Numbered from the stretch's first letter, positions 1 to 9,169 are shown. The stretch: DNA of 64,000 nt from CAIWHR01 sp963708855 (GCA_963708855.1 CAVPUM010000009.1:310001-374000), one strand, 5' to 3'. The notes: generated by a model from the sequence alone, not told the origin. Translations and numbers: made by a program.

Positions 1-1226
1 GCTTCGGCGGCGACACCGACCTGCGGGTCACAGGCTATGGTGGGACGCGGCAGGTGCGCCAGTACCTCGCTTTTCCCGGATCCGGACCGACGTCGTCGGG
101 CGGCGTCACCGATCTTGACCGCAGCTTTGGAGGTGTCGACGCGCGCCTCACTACGCGGCTCGCGTTCGCCGGCGGGCCCCTCACGCTGACCCTGGGTGCC
201 AACTACGAAACGCAGAGCGAGCGTCGGCAAGGGTTCGTCAACGACAACGGGACATCGGGCGATCTGCGTCGCGACGAGGACGACACGATCAGCAACGCCG
301 ACGCCTATCTGCAGTTCGCATGGTTGCCATTCGATGCGTTGTCGCTGCTAGCCGGCGTGCGCTACAGCGATGTGCGGTTCCGCAGCGACGACCACTATGT
401 AAATGTGGGCAATCCCGACGACAGCGGGCGCAGCAGCTACAGCCACGCCAGTCCGGTCCTCGGGGCAGTCTTGCACGTGCAGCCCAATGTCAACGTCTAC
501 GCCAACTATGGCCAGGGATTCGAGACGCCGACATTCGTCGAACTGGCTTATCGACCGGTGGGCACGGGCCTTAATCTCGGTCTGCAACCTTCCGTCAGCA
601 ACTCGGGGGAGATCGGCCTGAAGGCGCTGTTCGGCGCGCAGCAACGCTTGAATCTGGCGGCGTTCAACATCGAAACGACCGACGAGATCGTCATCAATGT
701 GGCGACCGGTGGCCGCACAACCTACAAGAACGCGGCAAAGACGCGCCGCCGCGGGGTGGAAGTGGCGTGGGAAGGCAATCTGGGAGCCGGATTTGCCGGT
801 TACGCGGCGTACACGTACCTGTCCGCCAAATTCGCCGCGGATGCCACCACCGGCGTGCCCCCGTTGCTGGTACCCAAGGGGGCCCGGCTGCCCGGAGTTC
901 CCGCGGCGAATGCCTATGGCGAAGTCACGTGGTCGTATCCGGAGGCGGCCGGCCTGGTCGCGGGACTCGAGGTCCAGTATGCGGGCAAGATGTACGTCAA
1001 CGATCGCAACACGGACGCCGCGCCCGCGTACACGATCGGCAATCTTCGGATCGGCTTCGAGCAGCGCATCGGGAGCTGGCTGTTCCGCGAGTTCGCCCGG
1101 CTCAACAATTTTACGAACCGCAATTATGTCGGGACCGTGATCGTCGGCGATACCAATGGTCGCTACTTCGAGCCGGCGGCGACCCGCAACTTCGTGCTCG
1201 GCCTCGCCGCCAATGCAAGCTTCTGA
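1..1226 (+). CDS. TonB-dependent outer-membrane receptor, C-terminal part
   Basis: The reading frame is open from base 3, so the gene begins upstream of the window and only about the last 407 residues are present. The translation alternates polar and hydrophobic residues as expected for a TonB receptor beta-barrel, with typical strands such as NVYANYGQGFETPTF and the final FVLGLAANASF. The terminal Phe is the usual signal for barrel insertion. Such receptors import siderophores or other scarce ligands using TonB energy. The stop overlaps the start of the cytochrome b561 gene by 14 bases, so the two are probably translated together. The plug domain and the ligand are not visible here. Confidence 0.9.
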   Translation, partial: FGGDTDLRVTGYGGTRQVRQYLAFPGSGPTSSGGVTDLDRSFGGVDARLTTRLAFAGGPLTLTLGANYETQSERRQGFVNDNGTSGDLRRDEDDTISNADAYLQFAWLPFDALSLLAGVRYSDVRFRSDDHYVNVGNPDDSGRSSYSHASPVLGAVLHVQPNVNVYANYGQGFETPTFVELAYRPVGTGLNLGLQPSVSNSGEIGLKALFGAQQRLNLAAFNIETTDEIVINVATGGRTTYKNAAKTRRRGVEVAWEGNLGAGFAGYAAYTYLSAKFAADATTGVPPLLVPKGARLPGVPAANAYGEVTWSYPEAAGLVAGLEVQYAGKMYVNDRNTDAAPAYTIGNLRIGFEQRIGSWLFREFARLNNFTNRNYVGTVIVGDTNGRYFEPAATRNFVLGLAANASF

Positions 1227-1770
1227 CGCCAACACGCGCTACACGCGCACGGCAATCGCGCTGCACTGGCTGATTGCGGCCCTCGTCATCGTCCAGTTCG
1301 CGTGGGGCTGGTGGATGCAGGAAATTCCGAAGCAGCCGGTCGGACCGCGCGTCGACGCCTTCAACCTCCACAAGTCGGTCGGCATGACGATTCTGGCTCT
1401 GATGGTGGTGCGCATCCTGTGGCTTATCGGGCACCGCCCGCCGCCGCTGCCGCCGATGCCCTCGTGGCAGGCGTGGGCCGCGCGTGTGACGCACATTGCG
1501 TTTTACGCGTTGCTGATCATGCAACCGCTTACGGGATACCTAGGCTCCGAATTCAGCGGCTACCCGGTGAAGTTCTTCGGCATGACGTTGCCGAGCTGGG
1601 CTGGAAAAGACGTTGCGCTGAAGGAGTGGCTCAGCGGCGTGCATCTGACGACCAGCTGGATGATCGCCGCCCTCGTCGGCTTGCATGTCTGCGGCGCGTT
1701 GAAGCACGCGCTCGTGGATCGCGACGGGCTGCTTGCGCGGATGGGGATCGGACGAGCCGCGCGCTCCTGA
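1213..1770 (+). CDS. Cytochrome b561 family membrane protein
   Basis: A 185-residue membrane protein with four hydrophobic helices and the conserved haem histidines of prokaryotic b561 proteins: H18 (ALHWL), H53 (NLHKS), H94 (VTHIAF), H144 and H158 (GLHVCG). The family moves electrons between quinol and acceptors at the inner membrane. The ATG at 1213 was chosen because it starts directly before the first helix and overlaps the upstream TonB receptor. A longer frame to 1156 has no support. Coupling to a TonB receptor suggests, by inference, a role in reducing an imported metal complex. Confidence 0.88.
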   Translation: MQASDANTRYTRTAIALHWLIAALVIVQFAWGWWMQEIPKQPVGPRVDAFNLHKSVGMTILALMVVRILWLIGHRPPPLPPMPSWQAWAARVTHIAFYALLIMQPLTGYLGSEFSGYPVKFFGMTLPSWAGKDVALKEWLSGVHLTTSWMIAALVGLHVCGALKHALVDRDGLLARMGIGRAARS

Positions 1771-1799
1771 TCCGGCACGCGTGTGCCCCCGCGCGGCCC

Positions 1800-2474
1800 T
1801 CAACCGGCGCGCGCGCTCGCCAGCACCTTCGCCGTTTCGTCGTGCTTGCCCTCGCGGGCCATGTCGAGCGCGGTCTGGCCGCGATTGTCCCTGAGATCGG
1901 GGCGCGCCCCGGCGTCGAGCAGAACCCTGACTGCGGCTGTCTTGCCGAAGCCTGCGGCCCACATCAGCGCCGTCAGGTCGTTGTTATAGATGCCATTCGG
2001 GTCGACGCCTTGCGCGAGCAGCATCTTGACGATCTCCGCATGACCCTCGCCGGCGGCGTAGGTCATGGCGTTCTTCTTGAGTTGGTCGACCGCGTCGACA
2101 TTGGCACCACGGGCCAGGAGTGTCGCGACCATGGACACCTGACCCGCGTAGGCGGCCGCCATCAAGGGCGTGACACCGTTAACGGCGGCGAGATTGATGT
2201 TCGTGCCGGCCTCGAGCATGGTATTGGCCATGGCGAGTTCGTTCTTCTTCAGCGCTATCAGCAGCGCTGTCTCCCCGAGCCGGTTCCGCGCATTGGGGGA
2301 GGCGCCTTGCTTCAGTTCGCGCGCCAGGGCCGCGGAGTCCGCGTTGCGGGCCGCGAGCAGCAATCGCGCGTTGACGCTCAAGTCCTGCTCGGCAGCGATG
2401 GCCGCAGCAGGGATGCCGAGAAGTGCTGGCGCCGCCAAGGCGAGCGCCGACACCAGAATGTGCCGGAAAGACAT
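1800..2474 (-). CDS. Secreted ankyrin-repeat protein
   Basis: A 224-residue protein with an N-terminal signal peptide (hydrophobic stretch ending AAAIAA before EQD), then about five ankyrin repeats marked by recurring T-A-L/T-P-L and LL..GA motifs (for example GVTPLMAAAYAGQ and DLTALMWAAGFGK). Ankyrin repeats bind other proteins, and periplasmic versions often accompany redox enzymes. The ATG at 2474 has a GGAG ribosome site 7-10 bases upstream and places the signal peptide at the very N-terminus. The frame extends 25 codons further upstream but would spoil the signal peptide. The gene is divergent from the PQQ dehydrogenase, sharing a 184-base intergenic region. Confidence 0.87.
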   Translation of the reverse strand: MSFRHILVSALALAAPALLGIPAAAIAAEQDLSVNARLLLAARNADSAALARELKQGASPNARNRLGETALLIALKKNELAMANTMLEAGTNINLAAVNGVTPLMAAAYAGQVSMVATLLARGANVDAVDQLKKNAMTYAAGEGHAEIVKMLLAQGVDPNGIYNNDLTALMWAAGFGKTAAVRVLLDAGARPDLRDNRGQTALDMAREGKHDETAKVLASARAG

Positions 2475-2658
2475 GACTGTTCTCCACATTGACAATGGGT
2501 AGTCCGTGGCCGCGCATGCTGCGCCGCACAAGCAGACAAAGGTTTTCATTTGCGCCCGTTTCGACTATAACGCAACTTGCGCCGAACCGGTCAGGCCAGG
2601 TGACCTGTCGTGCCGGGTCGAATCACCGCGGCGGAAAACGGATAACAGAGGGGGAACC

Positions 2659-4377
2659 ATGTCCTTTAAGAGACTGACGACGGGCTACGCTGCCCTTTCC
2701 ATGTTGTTGTTGGCCAGCGCCGGGGTTGCGGCACAGGAGGTCACGGGCGGCGCGACCATTGCGGCGAAGCCGATGACGGCGAGCCCGTCGGTGTCCCAGG
2801 CCATGCTCGACGCCGCTGGCAGTGACGCGAAGACCTGGCTGCATTCGAACGGCAGTTACGAGCAGACGCGCTATTACCCGGGCTCCCAGATCAATGCAGG
2901 AAATGTTGGCAGGTTGAAGCCCGCATTCGTGTTCCAGACGGCGGTGCTGGAATCGATGGAGACCGCGCCGATCGTGGTCGACGGCGTCATGTTCCTGACC
3001 ACTTCGTTCAATCACGTCTATGCGATCGACGCGGTGACCGGCGAGGAATTCTGGCATTACAAGCACAAGCTCGGCCCTATCGTGACCGTCTGTTGCGGCA
3101 ACAACAACCGCGGCGTGGCGATCGAAGGCGGCAAGCTGTTCATGGGCACCATCGATGCCAAACTCGTCTCGCTCGACGCCAAGACCGGCAAGCTGCTGTG
3201 GGAGACGCAGATCGCGGACCCCGAGAAGGGGTATTCGGAGACGATGGCACCCGTAGTCGTCGACGGGAACGTGCTGATCGGCACGAACGGCGGCGAGTAC
3301 GGCGTTCGCGGCTTCGTCAAGGCGTTCAACTCGGCCGACGGCAAACTGCTCTGGACGTTCTACTCGATCCCGGAGAAGGGTCATGAAGGCGTCTGGGATC
3401 CGAAGGATGCGACCGGCCGCGACATGCACCGCGACATCGCCGCGGAAAAGGCCGCCTTTGCCAAGGACAGCTCGTTCTACCAGACGCTTGGTGGCGGCGT
3501 GTGGATGGCGCCGGCCGTCGACAAGAAGACCCGCACGGTGTTTTTCGTCGTTGGCAACCCGTCCCCCGACCTCTATGGCGCGATTCGCCCGGGGGACAAC
3601 CTGTACACCAACTCGATGGTTGCGATCGACCTCGACAAGGGTACGTACAAGTGGCACTTCCAGTACATCGCCCATGACGTATGGGACCTCGACGCCGTCA
3701 GTCCGCCGATCCTGACCCAGGCGAAGGACAAGGCCGGAAAGATGGTCGACGTCGTGATCCATGGCGGCAAGACCGGCCACATCTACGTGCACGAGCGCAA
3801 CACCGGGAAGCTGATTCGGTTCTCGGACGCGATGGTCCCGCAGGAGAACATGTGGGTGCTGCCGACCAAGGCGGGCGCGCGGATGCTCCCGGGTGCCAAC
3901 GGTGGCGTCGAGTGGTCGCCGATGGCGGTCAATCCGAAGAACCGGCTGGCGTATGCGGCGAACCTGCATCAGCCGATGACCTACCACGTCGAAGAATCGC
4001 CCTATCCCGGCGGCAAGCTGTGGCTCGGCGGCGCCTTCAAGACCATCCCGGGCGAAGAGCAGTGGGGCCGCCTCGTCGCGGTCAATCTTGACACCGGCAA
4101 GGTCGCCTGGGGCGTGAAGACGCCGCAGCCGCTGATCGGCGGGGTGCTCGCCACGGCCGGCAACCTCGTGTTCAACGGAGAAGCGAACGGCTGGTTCAAG
4201 GCTTTCGACGCCGCCACCGGCAAGGAGCTCTGGAAGTACAACTGTGGCGCGGGCGTCAACGCGCCGGCCGTCTCGTACATGGTCGGCGGCAAGCAATACG
4301 TCGCCGTGGCCGCCGGAGGCAACAACCAGATCGACTCCAAGCGCGGCAACAGCGTGTTCGTGTTCGCGCTGCCCTAG
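2659..4377 (+). CDS. PQQ-dependent alcohol dehydrogenase (quinoprotein, DxD type)
   Basis: A 572-residue periplasmic quinoprotein beginning with a signal peptide (MSFKRLTTGYAALSMLLLAS, cleavage near VAAQ). It has repeated beta-propeller W-motifs of the type DAKTGKLLWE. C145-C146 form the vicinal cysteine pair that stacks on PQQ. The sequence HDVWDLDAV contains the catalytic Asp (D343) and a second Asp two residues on (D345). That DxD pattern is the mark of lanthanide-using enzymes of this family, whereas calcium enzymes carry a small residue there. No haem c domain is fused. The start has a GAGGGGG ribosome site. A broken cytochrome c gene follows, the usual electron acceptor for such enzymes. 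The substrate cannot be told from sequence. Confidence 0.9.
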   Translation: MSFKRLTTGYAALSMLLLASAGVAAQEVTGGATIAAKPMTASPSVSQAMLDAAGSDAKTWLHSNGSYEQTRYYPGSQINAGNVGRLKPAFVFQTAVLESMETAPIVVDGVMFLTTSFNHVYAIDAVTGEEFWHYKHKLGPIVTVCCGNNNRGVAIEGGKLFMGTIDAKLVSLDAKTGKLLWETQIADPEKGYSETMAPVVVDGNVLIGTNGGEYGVRGFVKAFNSADGKLLWTFYSIPEKGHEGVWDPKDATGRDMHRDIAAEKAAFAKDSSFYQTLGGGVWMAPAVDKKTRTVFFVVGNPSPDLYGAIRPGDNLYTNSMVAIDLDKGTYKWHFQYIAHDVWDLDAVSPPILTQAKDKAGKMVDVVIHGGKTGHIYVHERNTGKLIRFSDAMVPQENMWVLPTKAGARMLPGANGGVEWSPMAVNPKNRLAYAANLHQPMTYHVEESPYPGGKLWLGGAFKTIPGEEQWGRLVAVNLDTGKVAWGVKTPQPLIGGVLATAGNLVFNGEANGWFKAFDAATGKELWKYNCGAGVNAPAVSYMVGGKQYVAVAAGGNNQIDSKRGNSVFVFALP

Positions 4378-4399
4378 CCTGCGCTGACCCGGCGATCGT

Positions 4400-4430
4400 G
4401 GCCACTCCGTGGGCGGAGTGGCCGCTTTTT
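4400..4430 (+). terminator. Intrinsic terminator after the PQQ dehydrogenase
   Basis: A perfect 10-base inverted repeat, GGCCACTCCG then CGGAGTGGCC with a TGGG loop, is followed after two bases by five T. It starts 22 bases past the stop of the dehydrogenase gene and should end that transcript before the cytochrome c remnant. Confidence 0.85.
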
Positions 4431-4455
4431 CGTGTACCTTCGTTTCCCGAGCCAG

Positions 4456-5055
4456 ATGCGAATCCCGACAAGTCCTGGCGCGCCCCTGTTCGGCGCTTGG
4501 CGCTATCGCCGCTCCGCCGGCCTATGCCGCTCGACGCCGCGCAGATGGCTGCGGCAGCCGGCAAAAGGCCGAGGTCATGCGTCCCCTGCCACGGCCCGAA
4601 CGGAAACTCGGCGATCCCGCGTTTCCGAGTCCTTGCCGGCCAGACCTGGCGCTACATTTACATGCAGCTCAAGGACTTCAGGAAGGCCGCCGCACGGATC
4701 CGGCATGTCGCCGATGGTCGCCGACCTGTCGCGCGACGACATGATCGCGCTCGGCAACTTCTTCGCCGCGCAGAAGCCGGCGCCGATCGCGTTCAAGGCG
4801 GATGGCGCTCGCGTCGAAGCAGGCCGGAAGATCTCGGATGCGGTCCTGTGCCCGATGTGCCATCTGGGCGGTTTCGTTGGCCAGAACGAGATACCCAAGG
4901 TTGCGGGCCAGTACCCGAATACGTCCGCAAGCAGCTCGCGGATTTCAAGGCAAGACGGCGCACCAACGACGCCGGCAACATGACGAGCGTCGCGGGCACG
5001 CTGTCCGACGAGCGACATCGACAACCTCGCGCACTACATCGCCAACCTGAACTGA
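4456..5055 (+). pseudogene. Dihaem cytochrome c (c4-like), multiply frameshifted
   Basis: Pieces of one dihaem cytochrome c appear in order but in different frames. They are a signal-peptide end (IAAPPAYA) near 4510-4530, a first haem site CVPCHGPNGNS at 4578, LAGQTWRYIYMQLKDFR, a jump before MVADLSRDD, the second haem site CPMCHLGG at 4849, a jump to EYVRKQLADFK, and a last jump to DIDNLAHYIANLN with a stop at 5053. At least four indels are needed to read it through, so it is not translatable as sequenced. It would have been the electron acceptor of the neighbouring PQQ dehydrogenase. The density of breaks here exceeds that elsewhere in the window, which favours real decay. Confidence 0.75.
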
Positions 5056-5315
5056 CTTCGTGGCGACTTCGGGGTGCCTTGAGGTCCGTCCGTTACGTTC
5101 CCCGCGTGTAACCGGTCAGCCGATTTCCTGGCCGACGGCGAGCACGCCGCGCTTGCCGCCCGATGTGGGCCGCGGGGAGCGGTGCAGATCACCCGAAATG
5201 GCACTGCATCGCGCCGGCCTTTTCCTGGAGCGTTGTGCACCCTGCAATATTGGAAGGTCACGAGTTTCGTGCGAATCGTCAGCGCAACCGGCCCGCTGTC
5301 CAGAAGAGGAACGCC

Positions 5316-5438
5316 ATGCAGAAGTCCCTCTATTTCGATCCCGCCAAGTGCAGCGGCTGTCTCCGCCGTGCGATGGCGTGCTCTCTGTTGACGGGTGGTG
5401 CTGCCGGGAGTAGTGTGCGCTTTGCTGTGGAGCCTTGA
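5316..5438 (+). pseudogene. Truncated duplicate of the aorA 5' end
   Basis: The ATG at 5316 opens a frame beginning MQKSLYFDPAKCSGC and continuing RRAMACS, nearly the same as the start of aorA 133 bases downstream (QKSLYINADKCTGC, then EMACS). Similarity ends after the first cysteine cluster motif, and the frame runs on through unrelated sequence to a stop at 5436. It looks like the leftover of a tandem duplication of aorA. Its stop is only 11 bases before the aorA GTG, so if transcribed it could act as a 40-codon leader peptide; that role is speculation. Confidence 0.75.
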
Positions 5439-5448
5439 AGGAGGAGAC

Positions 5449-5922
5449 GTGCAAAAGTCGCTCTATATCAATGCTGACAAGTGCACTGGTTGCCTGCAGT
5501 GCGAGATGGCCTGCAGCTACGAGAACTACGGCGTCTTCAACCTGGCCAAGTCGCGCATCAAGATCTTCGACTTCCATCACTCGGGCAAGAAGGTTCCTTA
5601 TACCTGCACGCAATGCGACGAGGCCTGGTGCCTGCACGCGTGCCCCGTCGAAGCGATCAAGGTCGACGCGGCCACCGGCGCGAAGATCGTGCTGGACGAC
5701 GTGTGCGTGGGCTGCAAGGTGTGCACGATCGCCTGCCCGTTCGGCACGATCAATTATGTGCAAGATACCGGCAAGGTCCAGAAGTGCGACCTCTGCGGTG
5801 GTGAGCCCGCGTGCGCCGAGGCCTGCCCGACCGGCGCGATTACGTATGTCGATGCCGATTGGACCGGGTTCGAGCGCATGCAGAAGTGGGCGGACAAGGT
5901 TGGCAATCAACCACACGCGTAA
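5449..5922 (+). CDS. aorA: Polyferredoxin electron-transfer subunit of aldehyde oxidoreductase
   Basis: 157 residues with sixteen clustered cysteines arranged for four [4Fe-4S] centres: C12TGCLQCEMAC, CTQC..WCLHACP, CVGCKVCTIACP and CDLC..ACAEACP. It matches the small ferredoxin-like subunit that passes electrons in AOR complexes of the Aromatoleum type. The GTG start is chosen because AAGGAGGAG lies just upstream and the protein then begins like its homologues. The stop is 11 bases before aorB, whose ribosome site overlaps the stop codon, indicating one operon. Confidence 0.88.
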   Translation: MQKSLYINADKCTGCLQCEMACSYENYGVFNLAKSRIKIFDFHHSGKKVPYTCTQCDEAWCLHACPVEAIKVDAATGAKIVLDDVCVGCKVCTIACPFGTINYVQDTGKVQKCDLCGGEPACAEACPTGAITYVDADWTGFERMQKWADKVGNQPHA

Positions 5923-5933
5923 GGAGGACGATC

Positions 5934-7781
5934 ATGGCTTGGGCTGGAAGAATCCTGCGCGTCGATCTTGCCAAGGGGACGTGCACGTCGGAACCTCTCA
6001 ACATGCAATGGGCACGAGATTACGTCGGGCAGCGCGGACTCGCGACCAAGTATTACACGGAGGAGGTCGACGCCAAGGTCGATCCGCTCTCGTCCACGAA
6101 CAAGATCATCTGGGCCACGGGTCCGCTCACCGGAACGATGGCCTCGACCGGCGGGCGCTTTTCGGTCATCACCAAGGGTGCGCTGACCGGCGCGATTGCC
6201 TGCTCCAACTCCGGCGGCTACTGGGGTGCGGAGCTCAAGATGGCCGGCTGGGACATGATCATCTTCGAGGGCAAGGCGCCCAAGCCCGTCTATCTGTACA
6301 TACAGGACGACAAAGCGCAGCTGCTCGACGCCGATTGGCTCTGGGGCAAGTCGGTGTGGCAGACCGAGCCCGCGATCAAGGCGAAGCACCAGGATCCACA
6401 GATCCGCGTGAGTTCAATCGGGCGCGCCGGCGAGACCGGCTGCCTGTACGCCGGTGTGGTCAACGACCTGCATCGCGCCGCTGGTCGCTCCGGGGTGGGC
6501 ACGGTGATGGGCAGCAAGAATCTCAAGGCGGTCGCCGTGCGTGGCACCAAGGGTGTGGGCAACATTCGCGATCCCAAGGCCTTCATGAAGGCGACGACGG
6601 CGGCGAAGAAGGTGCTCGCCGACAACGCGGTCACAGGCCAGGGCTTGCCCAAGTTCGGTACGCAGGTGCTGATGAACGTCATCAACGAAATCGGCGCCTT
6701 GCCCACACGCAATCATCGTGACGTTCAATTCGAGGGTGCGAAGGACATTTCCGCCGAAGCGATGCACGCGCCGCGCAAGACCGATGGCAAGCCGAATCTG
6801 GTCACCAATCAGGCCTGCTTCGGCTGCACGATCGCGTGTGGCCGCGTCTCGAAGATCGACCCGACGCACTATACGGTGCTGAACCGGCCCGAGTATTGGG
6901 GCGCGTCCGGTGGCCTGGAATACGAGGCGGCTTGGGCGCTCGGTTCGGCGAATGGCGTCAACGATCTCGAGGCGCTCACCTACGCCAACTTCATCTGCAA
7001 TGAGGATGGCATGGATCCGATCTCCTTCGGCGCGACGGTGGGTGCCGTGATGGAGCTCTACGAGATGGGCGTGCTCACCAAGGAGCAGTTGGGCATCGAG
7101 GCACCGTTCGGCTCGACCAAGGCGCTTACCTACTTCGCGGAAATCACCGGCAAGGGCGAGGGGTTCGGCAAGGAAATCGCGCTGGGCTCGAAACGCCTCA
7201 CGGAAAAATATGGTCATCCGGACCTTTCCATGAGCGTCAAGGGTCAGGAGTTCCCCGCCTATGACTCGCGTGGAATCCAGGGGATGGGTCTCGCCTACGC
7301 GACGGCCAACCGAGGCGCCTGCCATTTGCGCGGCTACACGGTGGCCTCGGAGGTCCTCGGCATACCGGTGAAAACCGATCCGCTGGTCACCGAGGGCAAG
7401 GCTGGGCTGGTCAAGGCGTTCCAGGACGCCACCTCGGTCTTCGACTCGGCAGGCGTATGTGTATTTACCACCTTCGCGTGGACGCTCGCCGACCTTCAGC
7501 CGCAGCTTGCCGCCGCGTGCACGGATGAATTCACGCTGGAGGAGTTGGGCAAGATTGGCGAACGCATCTGGAACATGGAGCGCGACTTCAACAACCGCGC
7601 CGGCTTCACGCAGCTGGACGACACCTTGCCCAAGCGCCTGCTCACCGAGCCCGCCAAGACGGGCCCGGCCAAGGGACTGGTCAATGGCCTGGACAAGATG
7701 CTCCCGGAATATTATCAACTCCGTGGCTGGGACGAGATGGGACAACTGAAGCCGGAGACGCGGACACGCCTCGGACTTTGA
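5934..7781 (+). CDS. aorB: Aldehyde:ferredoxin oxidoreductase, tungsten-pterin catalytic subunit
   Basis: 615 residues, full length for the family. The N-terminal domain (about 1-205) opens with WAGRILRVDL, carries TGPLTGTMASTGGRF and ends in the IGRAGE segment. The cluster ligands are C295, C298 and C302 (CFGCTIAC) with a distant C509 (GVCVF), the usual four cysteines of the [4Fe-4S] centre beside the bis-tungstopterin. The enzyme oxidises aldehydes to carboxylic acids in the cytoplasm and can run in reverse at low potential. The downstream flavoprotein and upstream polyferredoxin suggest an NAD-linked complex. AAGGAGGA precedes the ATG by 7 bases. Metal choice (W rather than Mo) is inferred from the family. 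Confidence 0.92.
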   Translation: MAWAGRILRVDLAKGTCTSEPLNMQWARDYVGQRGLATKYYTEEVDAKVDPLSSTNKIIWATGPLTGTMASTGGRFSVITKGALTGAIACSNSGGYWGAELKMAGWDMIIFEGKAPKPVYLYIQDDKAQLLDADWLWGKSVWQTEPAIKAKHQDPQIRVSSIGRAGETGCLYAGVVNDLHRAAGRSGVGTVMGSKNLKAVAVRGTKGVGNIRDPKAFMKATTAAKKVLADNAVTGQGLPKFGTQVLMNVINEIGALPTRNHRDVQFEGAKDISAEAMHAPRKTDGKPNLVTNQACFGCTIACGRVSKIDPTHYTVLNRPEYWGASGGLEYEAAWALGSANGVNDLEALTYANFICNEDGMDPISFGATVGAVMELYEMGVLTKEQLGIEAPFGSTKALTYFAEITGKGEGFGKEIALGSKRLTEKYGHPDLSMSVKGQEFPAYDSRGIQGMGLAYATANRGACHLRGYTVASEVLGIPVKTDPLVTEGKAGLVKAFQDATSVFDSAGVCVFTTFAWTLADLQPQLAAACTDEFTLEELGKIGERIWNMERDFNNRAGFTQLDDTLPKRLLTEPAKTGPAKGLVNGLDKMLPEYYQLRGWDEMGQLKPETRTRLGL

Positions 7782-7818
7782 GGCGGTGCCGGCGAGCCGC
7801 ATTTCGCACTTCGGACAC

Positions 7819-7846
7819 GGGCGGTTCCTTGTGAACCGCCCTTTTT
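7819..7846 (+). terminator. Intrinsic terminator inside the aor operon
   Basis: GGGCGGTTC and GAACCGCCC form a perfect 9-base stem with a CTTGT loop, followed directly by five T. It sits 38 bases past the aorB stop and 16 bases before the aorC start. It probably lowers expression of aorC and the genes behind it relative to aorAB rather than closing the operon. Confidence 0.85.
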
Positions 7847-7861
7847 GCTGGTGGAGACCCC

Positions 7862-9124
7862 ATGAAGCACGTCGTTCTAGGTAACGGCCCCGCCGGGATC
7901 ATTGCGGCGGAAACCATCCGCAAGCATGCCCCGACCGACGAAATTCTCGTTCTCGGCGACGAGCCAGGGCCGCCCTATTCGCGCATGGCGATTCCTTATC
8001 TCCTGATGGGCAAGATCGGCGAGGAAGGGACCTACCAGCGCAAGGGCAAGGATCACTACGCGCAACAACGCATCGAGCTGCTTACGGGGCGTGCCAAGGG
8101 AGTGGATGTTGCCGCGCGCAGCGTGCGGCTCGACGACGGGACCGTGCTCACGTTCGACCGGTTGCTGATCGCGACCGGCGCACGACCGATTCGGCCACCC
8201 ATCCCGGGCATCGACCTGCCCGAGGTGAACCCCTGCTGGACGCTTGCCGACGCGCGCCAGATCATGGAGTTGGCCAAACCAGGCGCGCGGGTGCTGCTGA
8301 TGGGGGCGGGCTTCATAGGGTGCATCATCATGGAAGCGCTGGCCACGCGGGGCGTGCAGCTCTCGGTCGTGGAAATGCAGGACCGCATGGTGCCGCGCAT
8401 GATGGGCGAGGGCGCGGGAGGAATGATCAAGCGTTGGGTCGAGAACAAGGGCATTGCCGTCTATACGTCGACTCGGGTCGAGTCCATCCGCGCCGGCGCG
8501 CCGCTCACCGTTCGGCTGTCCAACGGCAAAGAGCTGGGGGTCGATCTGATGATCTCCGCCGCCGGCGTGCAGCCCAACGTAGGGTTTCTCGAGAACTCCG
8601 GCATCCAATGCCGGCAGGGCGTCCTGACGGACCAGCGCATGCAGACCAACCTGCCGGAGGTTTACGCCGCGGGCGACTGCGCCGAGGCGTTCGACGTGAT
8701 CACGGGCACGAGCATCGTCAGTGCGATACAGCCGAGTGCGGCCGATCAAGCGTACTGCGCAGGAATGAACATGGCCGGCAAGAATGCCGCACTGAACGGT
8801 GTGACCCAGATCAACGTGCTCGACACCCTGGGCCTGATTTCGACGTCATTCGGCCAATGGGCGGGTGTGCCGGGTGGCGCGCACGCCGAGTTGTCCGACG
8901 AGGCGAACTTCCGGTACATCCGCCTGGAATTCGACGGCGATGTTCTGGCGGGATACAACGCGATCGGGCTCACCGACCATATCGGCTTCCTGCGCGGGCT
9001 GACCCAATCACGCGTGAAACTGGGCGCGTGGAAGGACCACCTGCTGCGCGACCCCATGCGGGTTCCCGAGGCATATCTCGCCAGCGCGCAAGCGCAGCAC
9101 GCACGGGGAATGCGGGTCGCCTGA
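7862..9124 (+). CDS. aorC: FAD/NAD(P)-binding subunit of the aldehyde oxidoreductase complex
   Basis: A 420-residue pyridine-nucleotide-disulfide-oxidoreductase fold protein. The FAD dinucleotide motif is GNGPAGIIAAE at the N-terminus, the NAD(H) motif MGAGFIGCIIMEA lies in the middle, and the second FAD segment VYAAGDCAE follows at about residue 268. It lacks a redox-active CxxxxC pair, as expected for rubredoxin/ferredoxin-reductase-like electron carriers. Position behind aorAB fits the NAD-reducing subunit of Aromatoleum-type AOR. An intrinsic terminator precedes it, so it may be made in lower amount. A clear paralogue is encoded at 27312-28547. Confidence 0.86.
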   Translation: MKHVVLGNGPAGIIAAETIRKHAPTDEILVLGDEPGPPYSRMAIPYLLMGKIGEEGTYQRKGKDHYAQQRIELLTGRAKGVDVAARSVRLDDGTVLTFDRLLIATGARPIRPPIPGIDLPEVNPCWTLADARQIMELAKPGARVLLMGAGFIGCIIMEALATRGVQLSVVEMQDRMVPRMMGEGAGGMIKRWVENKGIAVYTSTRVESIRAGAPLTVRLSNGKELGVDLMISAAGVQPNVGFLENSGIQCRQGVLTDQRMQTNLPEVYAAGDCAEAFDVITGTSIVSAIQPSAADQAYCAGMNMAGKNAALNGVTQINVLDTLGLISTSFGQWAGVPGGAHAELSDEANFRYIRLEFDGDVLAGYNAIGLTDHIGFLRGLTQSRVKLGAWKDHLLRDPMRVPEAYLASAQAQHARGMRVA

Positions 9125-9169
9125 GGACCCTCGTTGGCGTTTCAGATTGCGGTAAAGTGGAGCGTGGCC

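Noticed and set aside
2623..4296. A 557-codon minus-strand frame
   Set aside because: Antisense to the PQQ dehydrogenase, with a His/Arg/Asp-rich translation typical of a shadow.
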